Translations under genes and position numbers: made by a program
Part shown: positions 1 through 5,507 of the stretch, one piece after another
Numbering within the stretch: the stretch's first letter is position 1
Layout: each line of letters begins with the position of its first letter
NCBI GenBank assembly: GCA_027030435.1
Contig: JALVEX010000419.1
Location: 1 to 6,866 of the forward strand
Source of the DNA: Paracoccaceae bacterium
Lineage (GTDB): Bacteria; Pseudomonadota; Alphaproteobacteria; Rhodobacterales; Rhodobacteraceae
Length of the DNA stretch: 6,866 bases
Direction: 5' to 3'
The notes under the pieces: generated by a model
What the model saw: only the letters and a program-made list of their open reading frames with translations
What the model was told of the DNA's origin: nothing
The model's database searches: none

Positions 1-1066
1 CGCCTTCCGTTGCCATCAGCGCCTTGTACTGGCGCGTCAGGGCGTTATCGGTTTCGGTGAGGATGCGCAGGAAATCCTCTTGCGTCAGCGCGCGCAGTTC
101 CACCCGTATCGGCAGGCGGCCCTGAAGCTCCGGCAGGAGATCCGAGGGCTTGGCGATGTGAAAGGCGCCTGAGGCGATGAAGAGGATGTGATCGGTTTTG
201 ACCGGGCCGTATTTGGTGGAAACGGTGGTGCCTTCGATCAGCGGCAGGAGATCGCGCTGCACGCCCTCGCGGCTCACATCGCCGCCGCGTGCATCGGTGC
301 GGGCACAGACCTTGTCGATCTCGTCGAGGAAGACGATCCCGTTTTCCTGCACCGCTTCCAGCGCCTTGCGGGTCACGGCCTCTTCGTCCAGGAGCTTGTC
401 GGCTTCCTCGGCGAGCAGGATGCCGTGGCTCTCGGCCACCGTCATCCGCCGGCGCGTGCTGCGCCCGCCGAGCGCGCGGCCGAAGATATCGCCGAGATTG
501 AGCATGCCCATGCTCTGCCCCGGCTGGCCGGGGATCTCGAACATCGGCATGCCACCGCCGTGATCCGTTACCTCGATCTCGATCTCGGTATCATCAAGCT
601 CGCCGGCCCTCAGCTTCTTGCGAAACATCTCGCGCGTGGCCTCGCGCGCATCCTCGCCCGCGATCGCCTCGATCACGCGCTCCTCGGCCGCCGCTTCGGC
701 GCGCGCCTTCACCTCCTCGCGCATCTGCTCGCGGATCATGGCGATGGCGGCATCGGTGAGATCGCGGATGATCTGCTCCACATCCCGCCCCACATAGCCC
801 ACCTCGGTGAATTTCGTGGCCTCGACCTTGATAAAGGGCGCATTGGCGAGACGGGCGAGGCGGCGGCTGATCTCCGTCTTGCCGACGCCCGTTGGCCCGA
901 TCATCAGGATGTTCTTGGGATAGACTTCCTCGCGCAGATCATCGGGCAGATGTTTCCTGCGCCAGCGGTTGCGCAGGGCCACGGCCACGGCGCGCTTGGC
1001 ATCCTTCTGCCCGATGATGAAGCGATCAAGCTCGGAGACGATTTCGCGGGGGGTGAGATCCGTCAT
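1..1066 (-). CDS. hslU: ATP-dependent protease ATPase subunit HslU (ClpY), 3' end outside window
   Basis: HslU is the AAA+ unfoldase of the cytoplasmic HslVU protease; its hexamer unfolds substrates with ATP and threads them into HslV. I translated 355 residues from the ATG at 1066. The N-terminus (MTDLTPREIVSELDRFIIGQ) is typical. Walker A GPTGVGKT lies at 57-64, pore loop GYVG at 90-93, and a charged I-domain (about 105-205) rich in Glu and Arg follows. Walker B IVFLDEIDK is at 244-252, and ELQGRLPIRVEL at 313-324 holds the probable arginine finger R317. The sensor-2 region and C-terminal tail that activates HslV (about 80 residues, judging from usual lengths near 435-445) lie beyond the left edge. 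The start overlaps the hslV stop as ATGA (1066-1063). The only Shine-Dalgarno-like GGAG (1081-1078) sits 11 nt away, so translation is probably coupled to hslV. No frameshift is seen. Identification is very secure. Confidence 0.97.
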   Translation of the reverse strand, partial: MTDLTPREIVSELDRFIIGQKDAKRAVAVALRNRWRRKHLPDDLREEVYPKNILMIGPTGVGKTEISRRLARLANAPFIKVEATKFTEVGYVGRDVEQIIRDLTDAAIAMIREQMREEVKARAEAAAEERVIEAIAGEDAREATREMFRKKLRAGELDDTEIEIEVTDHGGGMPMFEIPGQPGQSMGMLNLGDIFGRALGGRSTRRRMTVAESHGILLAEEADKLLDEEAVTRKALEAVQENGIVFLDEIDKVCARTDARGGDVSREGVQRDLLPLIEGTTVSTKYGPVKTDHILFIASGAFHIAKPSDLLPELQGRLPIRVELRALTQEDFLRILTETDNALTRQYKALMATEG

Positions 1067-1620
1067 CTGGCGATTTTCTCCACCGTCAGGTTATCATTCG
1101 TATAGACGCAGATGTCCGCAGCGATCGCCATGGCGCGCCGCGCGATCTCCTCGGCGCTCATGTCGCTGTCGATCAGGGCGCGGGCGGCGGCGAGGGCGAA
1201 ATTGCCGCCCGATCCGATGGCGGCGATGTCATGCTCGGGCTCCAGCACATCGCCGGCGCCGGTAATCACCAGAAGTTCGCTGCCGTCCGTCACGATCAGC
1301 ATGGCTTCGAGCTTCTGGAGGTATTTGTCGGTGCGCCAGTCCTTCGCAAGCTCCACGGATGCGCGCGCAAGCTGGCCCGGCGTGGCTTCTAGCTTGGCCT
1401 CGAGGCGCTCGAGAAGGGTGAAGGCATCGGCGGTGGAGCCTGCGAAACCGGCCACCACATCGAAGCCCCCGGGGCTGAGGCGGCGCACCTTGCGCGCCGT
1501 GCCCTTGATCACCGTCTGGCCGAGGCTCACCTGGCCATCGCCGGCGATCACCACCTCATTGCCCTTGCGCACGCCTATTATCGTTGTGCCGTGCCAGCCG
1601 GGAAACGGATCTTCAGCCAT
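1063..1620 (-). CDS. hslV: ATP-dependent protease proteolytic subunit HslV (ClpQ)
   Basis: HslV is the proteasome-beta-like threonine peptidase that forms two stacked hexameric rings and degrades proteins delivered by HslU. The protein has 185 residues from the ATG at 1620. This start is preferred because a strong GGAGGGG lies directly upstream. An in-frame ATG at 1638 would add six residues (MIVEGF) but has this ribosome site inside its own coding sequence. The catalytic N-terminal Thr is T12 in HGTTI, so eleven residues (MAEDPFPGWHG) must be removed. Counting T12 as mature residue 1 places Asp at 17 (D28, in IAGDGQ) and Lys at 33 (K44, in TARKVRR), as in the family. GSGG of the active-site region is at 136-139. 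Length is normal for the extended alphaproteobacterial form. The stop overlaps the hslU start by four bases, consistent with stoichiometric co-translation. Very secure. Confidence 0.97.
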   Translation of the reverse strand: MAEDPFPGWHGTTIIGVRKGNEVVIAGDGQVSLGQTVIKGTARKVRRLSPGGFDVVAGFAGSTADAFTLLERLEAKLEATPGQLARASVELAKDWRTDKYLQKLEAMLIVTDGSELLVITGAGDVLEPEHDIAAIGSGGNFALAAARALIDSDMSAEEIARRAMAIAADICVYTNDNLTVEKIAR

Positions 1621-1623
1621 GAA

Positions 1624-1630
1624 CCCCTCC
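1624..1630 (-). promoter_or_regulatory. Shine-Dalgarno site of hslV
   Basis: On the minus strand GGAGGGG ends three bases before the ATG at 1620; its GGAGG core (1630-1626) leaves a 5-nt spacer. This decides the hslV start in favour of 1620 over the upstream in-frame ATG at 1638. Confidence 0.8.
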
Positions 1631-1647
1631 ACAATCATTCATGGATC

Positions 1648-1676
1648 ATATGGCCATGTCGGGCCGCGATCACAAG
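1648..1676 (-). promoter_or_regulatory. Putative heat-shock (RpoH-type) promoter of hslVU
   Basis: On the minus strand CTTGTG (1676-1671) and CCATAT (1653-1648) are separated by 17 bases. CTTG as the -35 core and a CCATAT-like -10 fit the sigma-32 pattern known for heat-shock genes, and hslVU is a classic RpoH target. Transcription would start near 1641, giving a leader of roughly 20 nt that carries the strong ribosome site. It lies just downstream of the trxA terminator, so hslVU would be a separate unit. A housekeeping reading (TTGTGA with CATATG) is also possible, so the sigma factor assignment is an inference. Confidence 0.5.
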
Positions 1677-1684
1677 CGCATATG

Positions 1685-1708
1685 AAAAGGGGCGCCGAAA
1701 CGCCCCTT
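1685..1708 (-). terminator. Rho-independent terminator after trxA
   Basis: On the minus strand AAGGGGCG, loop TTTCGG, CGCCCCTT forms a perfect 8-bp GC-rich stem (arms 1708-1701 and 1694-1687) with a six-base loop. It runs into TTTT (1688-1685), partly shared with the stem. It begins about 20 bp after the trxA stop. The T-run is short, so some read-through into hslVU is possible. The opposite strand has no T-run after the stem, which supports the minus-strand direction. Confidence 0.75.
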
Positions 1709-1729
1709 CCCTGAAATCATCCGTCAGGA

Positions 1730-2050
1730 TCAGATCTCACCCTCGATCCATTCCTTCAGCGCGGCTTTCGGCGCGGCGCCGATCTTGCTCGAAACGGGCT
1801 GCCCGTTCTTGAAGAGGAAAAGCGCCGGAATGCCGCGCACGCCCATCTGGGCGGGGGTGTTCGGGTTTTCATCCACATTCACCTTGGCGATCTTCACCTT
1901 GCCGCCAAGTTCATCGGAGAGCTCTTCGAGCGAAGGGCCGATCATCTTGCAGGGGCCGCACCACTCGGCCCAGAAATCCACCACTACGGGGACATCGGAT
2001 TTCAGCACTTCATCTTCGAAAGTGGCATCGGAAACGGCGACAGTGGCCAT
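1730..2050 (-). CDS. trxA: Thioredoxin TrxA
   Basis: This is a small cytoplasmic disulfide reductase that passes electrons from thioredoxin reductase to targets such as ribonucleotide reductase, peroxiredoxins and methionine sulfoxide reductases. The 106-residue protein is normal length for a single-domain thioredoxin. It carries the canonical active site WCGPCK at 30-35 (redox cysteines C31 and C34), the buried Asp D25 in VVDFWAEW, and the cis-proline P75 in RGIPALFLF, followed by the usual GQ(P)V strand and C-terminal helix. There is no signal peptide or membrane segment. The ATG at 2050 is preceded by AGGAG with a 7-nt spacer. Its own promoter upstream and a terminator downstream suggest it can be expressed alone between addBA and hslVU. 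Conserved placement next to addA is typical of this group as I recall it; a direct functional link to AddAB is not shown. Confidence 0.97.
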   Translation of the reverse strand: MATVAVSDATFEDEVLKSDVPVVVDFWAEWCGPCKMIGPSLEELSDELGGKVKIAKVNVDENPNTPAQMGVRGIPALFLFKNGQPVSSKIGAAPKAALKEWIEGEI

Positions 2051-2057
2051 GGGAGAT

Positions 2058-2062
2058 CTCCT
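2058..2062 (-). promoter_or_regulatory. Shine-Dalgarno site of trxA
   Basis: AGGAG on the minus strand with a 7-nt spacer to the ATG at 2050 supports that start. Confidence 0.75.
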
Positions 2063-2083
2063 GCGTTTGTGTTAGCTGGAGGG

Positions 2084-2112
2084 AACCTAGGCGCGCGCCG
2101 GGGGAGCGTCAA
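2084..2112 (-). promoter_or_regulatory. Putative sigma-70 promoter of trxA
   Basis: On the minus strand TTGACG (2112-2107) matches the -35 consensus TTGACA at five of six bases. After exactly 17 bases comes TAGGTT (2089-2084), which keeps the T, A and final T of the -10 box. Transcription would begin near 2077, leaving a leader of about 27 nt with the AGGAG ribosome site. The -35 box includes the addA stop codon TGA (2111-2109). The spacer contains the self-complementary GGCGCGCGCC (2099-2090). This is sequence-pattern evidence only. Confidence 0.6.
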
Positions 2113-5100
2113 GGGAGTGCGGCCCTGCGTAATGCCGCATTCACGAGATCGTGGGGGAGGGGCATGAGGGCAGGCTTTGCCGTCCAGAGAATGGCGAGAT
2201 CGATGCGCTTATCGGGGTAGATCTGCCGGAGCGCCGCGCCATAGGCGCCCATCTGGCGCAAGAGGCCGTCAGGCACATCTTCGGGCCTTTCCGGCACGAT
2301 GCGGTTGGTCTTGAAATCGATGGCGCGCACGTGATCTTCACGCACGATCAGCAGATCGATTTGCCCGAGGATCCTGCGCCCGCCAAGCTCTTCGAGCGCC
2401 GCGGTGACAGTGACTTCCGCCAGAGCATCGGCGGCGAAAAGGGGAGAAAGGGCGGGATCTGTCAGAACCTTTTCGGCCTCTTTCAGCAATGTCAGTGCCT
2501 GTTCTTCGGCGCAGGGTCCAGCGGCGGCGAGGATCGCGGGGGCGACGCGCGGCCATTCCTCCTTCGGGAAGCGTGGCAGGTGCTCCAGCAGCAGGTGGAT
2601 GCGGCGCCCGCGCACAAGCGCCTCTTCGCCTGATGTATCGCCTTCGCCGGGCAGCGCCTTGGCCCCGCCGAGATCGGAGGGCGAAAGGGGCTGTTCGGGG
2701 CGGGGCGGAATTTCGGCCGGGTTTGCTGCCCATGCCGGCAGATCTGGCGCGCCGGTCGGGCCGCTCTCCTCTTGCGGCCGCTCTGCGGGCGATTCCCACG
2801 CACCCGTTTCAAGGCGCAGGCCCGGCGCATCGGGATCGAAGGGAAAGGTGCATTCCACCGCGCCCGCGGCCTCCATGCCCCGGCGCACGGTTTCATACCA
2901 GTTCTTATCCTTGTCGGCCTCATCCCCCGCGCCGCAGACGATCAGCCATTTTTCCGCTCGCGTAAGCGCCACATAGAGAAGCCGCTTCCTTTCTTCCGCA
3001 AGCGCCGCCGCGCGGGATTCACGCAGGGCCCTGATGCTCTCGGGGCAAAGATCGGCGGCGGGCCGCCAGAATGGGAGAGCGCCGGGCGCGGCGAGGATCT
3101 CGGCCTTGTCGGCTTTTTCCTGTTTCAGCGTATCGGGCAGGATCACGATCGGGGCCTCGAGGCCCTTCGCGCCATGCACCGTCATCACCCGGATCTGATC
3201 GCTTGCGCTATCGACCCGGCGCTTGACCACCATATCCCCCCCTTCCATCCAGGCGAGGAAGCCGGTGAGGCTCGGCGGCTCGCTGGCTTCATGCGCCATG
3301 GCCTGGGACGTGAGAGCGTCAATGCCGTCTTCCGCCTCATGCCCGAGCCGGCCGATCAGGCGGCGGCGGCCGTCATGGCGGATCAGGATGAGCTCCAGCA
3401 GTTCATAGGGGCGCAGGAAATCGGCCGCATCGCGCAGATCCGTCAGCATGGCGAAGGTTTCGGGAAATTCCTCTCGCCGCCCGCGCAGGGCCTCGATGAG
3501 AAAGGCCTTTTTCGGGCGTTTGTGGGCAAGATCGTAGAGCGCTTTCTCGCTCCAGCCGAACAGCGGCGAGCGCAGGGCGGCGGCGAGCGAGAGATCGTCT
3601 TCCGGTGTGGCCAGGAAGGAGAGCAGCGCCACCAGATCGCGCACCGCAAGCTCGGCCCCCACCTTCAGCACATCCGCGCCCGCGATCGGCAATCGCTTCG
3701 CCTTGCAGGCGCTGATGATGGCATCAAACAGCACCCCGGTGCGCCCCTGCACCAGGATCAGGAAATCCCCGGCCCGCACCGGGCGCATCCGGTAGCCGCC
3801 GTTTTCTAGCGGTTCGGGGATGGCTTCTTCGGCGATCATGCGCGCGATTTCTTCGGCGATCCGCCGGGCAAGGAGGATCTCGTGGTTGTTTTTCGCCGGC
3901 TGATCGACAGGATCGTGCCAATCGCGCAGTTCTGTCTCTGTTTTGGCCAGAAGCGGCCAGAGATCGGCCCGCCCCGGCATGTCATGGCGGAAGGCCTTGT
4001 GCTTGACTTCCCCCCCGAGCGCAGGCCCGGCGAAAGGCTCGAAACAATGATCGACAAGGCGCAGGATCGGCTCGGCGGAACGAAAGGAGAATTCCAGCTG
4101 ATCAGGCACGAGGGGCATTCCCGCCTCCGCGAAGCGGCTCTGGAAATATTCCCGCATCCGATCGAAGCCATCGGGATCGGCGCCCTGGAAGGAATAGATG
4201 GATTGCTTCTTGTCGCCCACCACGAAGATCGTGCGCATCACGCCGGGGCGCGCACCCTCGCCGGTTGTGAATTCCTCGGCAAGGAGGCGGATCACCTCCC
4301 ATTGATCGGGGCTCGTATCCTGCGCTTCATCCACAAGGATGTGATCGATGCCGCCATCGAGCCGGAAAAGCACCCATTCCGCCACCCCCGGCAGGCTCAG
4401 AAGCCGCTTTGCCCGCAGGATCAGATCATCGAAATCGAGCCAGCCGCCAGCCTGTTTGCGCGCCTCGTAGCGCTTGAGGAAAGCATGGGCGAAGCGATGC
4501 AGAGCGAGGCTTCTCTCGGCGGCAAGGAGCGCAAGGCGCGGCTCCCGTGCAGCCTGGATGCGCGCCATCAGGGCCTCGAGATCCGGCATGATTTCGGCAA
4601 TGGTTTCCCGGGTGGCCTTTGTCGGGAATTTCCCGATCTTGGCGGAAAACGGCTCCTTTGTTTTCGGTCCGGTGAGGAAGATGCGTTCAAGGCGCTCAAG
4701 ATCGTTGAAGCGGATATTGTCGGGATCGATCTTCGAAAGAGCCTGCCCGGCTTTCTTGTCATGCGCCGATCCCTGCAACAATGCCGGGACAAGCCTTCGC
4801 AGCAATGCCCCCTCGCCACCCGTCAGAACGCGGGCGAGGATCTGCGGACTGTCAATTTCAGGATCAAGGCCCAGCGAGCGCCAGATGGCCTCCCTTTCGG
4901 GCGGCGCGGCGAAGCTTTCCCTGTGCTTCGCGATTTCTTCGATAAGGCTGTCCAGATCCGTCCCGCTCGTATGGCAGGCAAGATCACGCACCAGCCCCGC
5001 CTCGTCTCCGTCCGACATCTCCTCGAGCACTTCCGAGCGCAGCAGCGCGGTGGTGCGTTCGTCCATCTCGCGAAACTGGGGCGAAACGCCGGATTCGAGC

Positions 5101-5507
5101 GGAAAACGGCGGAGCAGAGCCGCACAGAAGGAATGGATCGTCTGGATCTTCAGGCCGCCGGGTGTTTCGATGGCGCGGGCAAAGAGGCGGCGGGCCTCGC
5201 GCAGCTTGCGCGCGCCGATCGCGCCCTCCACGCCCAGTTCGCGCAAGGCGCGGGAAAGCGCCTCGTCGCCCAGCATGGCCCATTCGCCGAGGCGGGCGAA
5301 CAGGCGATTCTGCATCTCGCTGGCGGCGGCCTTGGTGTAGGTGAGGCAGAGAATATGCAGCGGTGCCACGCCTTCGAGCAGGAGGCGGGCCACGCGATCC
5401 GTCAGCACTTTCGTCTTGCCCGATCCCGCATTGGCCGAAAGCCAGGTGGATTGCCCGGGATCGGCGGCGCGCACCTGCCGCTCGGTGGCTTCATCGCGCC
5501 GCATCAT
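2109..5507 (-). CDS. addA: Double-strand break repair helicase-nuclease AddA
   Basis: AddA is the 3'-5' UvrD/RecB-type motor and one of the two nucleases of AddAB, which resects broken DNA ends and prepares 3' tails for RecA. It has 1132 residues from the ATG at 5507. The helicase motifs are in order: Gln motif near Q11, Walker A AGSGKT 27-32, motif Ia LTYTKAAASEM 55-65, motif II LVDEAQD 391-397, motif III GDKKQSIYSFQGA 431-443, motif IV EFSFRS 472-477, motif V TVHGAKGLE 776-784, and motif VI LLYVALTRAE 843-852. A Pro/Glu-rich linker (about 905-945) leads to the RecB-type nuclease: GRRIH (H971), GQID (D1051), DFK (D1064, K1066) and QMGAY (Q1085, Y1089). Both activities look intact. The start overlaps the addB stop (ATGA) and has GGAGG 7 nt upstream; an immediately following ATG at 5504 is a weaker alternative. 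An in-frame ATG at 5546 lies inside addB and is unlikely. Confidence 0.97.
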   Translation of the reverse strand: MMRRDEATERQVRAADPGQSTWLSANAGSGKTKVLTDRVARLLLEGVAPLHILCLTYTKAAASEMQNRLFARLGEWAMLGDEALSRALRELGVEGAIGARKLREARRLFARAIETPGGLKIQTIHSFCAALLRRFPLESGVSPQFREMDERTTALLRSEVLEEMSDGDEAGLVRDLACHTSGTDLDSLIEEIAKHRESFAAPPEREAIWRSLGLDPEIDSPQILARVLTGGEGALLRRLVPALLQGSAHDKKAGQALSKIDPDNIRFNDLERLERIFLTGPKTKEPFSAKIGKFPTKATRETIAEIMPDLEALMARIQAAREPRLALLAAERSLALHRFAHAFLKRYEARKQAGGWLDFDDLILRAKRLLSLPGVAEWVLFRLDGGIDHILVDEAQDTSPDQWEVIRLLAEEFTTGEGARPGVMRTIFVVGDKKQSIYSFQGADPDGFDRMREYFQSRFAEAGMPLVPDQLEFSFRSAEPILRLVDHCFEPFAGPALGGEVKHKAFRHDMPGRADLWPLLAKTETELRDWHDPVDQPAKNNHEILLARRIAEEIARMIAEEAIPEPLENGGYRMRPVRAGDFLILVQGRTGVLFDAIISACKAKRLPIAGADVLKVGAELAVRDLVALLSFLATPEDDLSLAAALRSPLFGWSEKALYDLAHKRPKKAFLIEALRGRREEFPETFAMLTDLRDAADFLRPYELLELILIRHDGRRRLIGRLGHEAEDGIDALTSQAMAHEASEPPSLTGFLAWMEGGDMVVKRRVDSASDQIRVMTVHGAKGLEAPIVILPDTLKQEKADKAEILAAPGALPFWRPAADLCPESIRALRESRAAALAEERKRLLYVALTRAEKWLIVCGAGDEADKDKNWYETVRRGMEAAGAVECTFPFDPDAPGLRLETGAWESPAERPQEESGPTGAPDLPAWAANPAEIPPRPEQPLSPSDLGGAKALPGEGDTSGEEALVRGRRIHLLLEHLPRFPKEEWPRVAPAILAAAGPCAEEQALTLLKEAEKVLTDPALSPLFAADALAEVTVTAALEELGGRRILGQIDLLIVREDHVRAIDFKTNRIVPERPEDVPDGLLRQMGAYGAALRQIYPDKRIDLAILWTAKPALMPLPHDLVNAALRRAALP

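Noticed and set aside
188..1105. A 305-codon plus-strand open frame opposite hslU (and a similar 345-codon one at 2772-3809 opposite addA)
   Set aside because: Both lie wholly opposite well-supported genes and their proteins are His/Ala/Arg-rich shadows without family features.
1621..1638. Upstream ATG at 1638 as the hslV start
   Set aside because: It would place the strong GGAGGGG site inside the coding region and lies almost at the predicted transcript start; the added six residues are not typical of the family.
1647..1683. Two CATATG palindromes (1683-1678 and 1652-1647) upstream of hslV as an operator pair
   Set aside because: Each is only six bases and the second overlaps the proposed -10 box; there is no further symmetry between them to support a regulator site.
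2090..2099. Self-complementary GGCGCGCGCC between addA and trxA as a terminator or operator
   Set aside because: It has no loop room or T-run for a terminator and lies in the spacer of the trxA promoter; such GC palindromes arise easily at this base composition.
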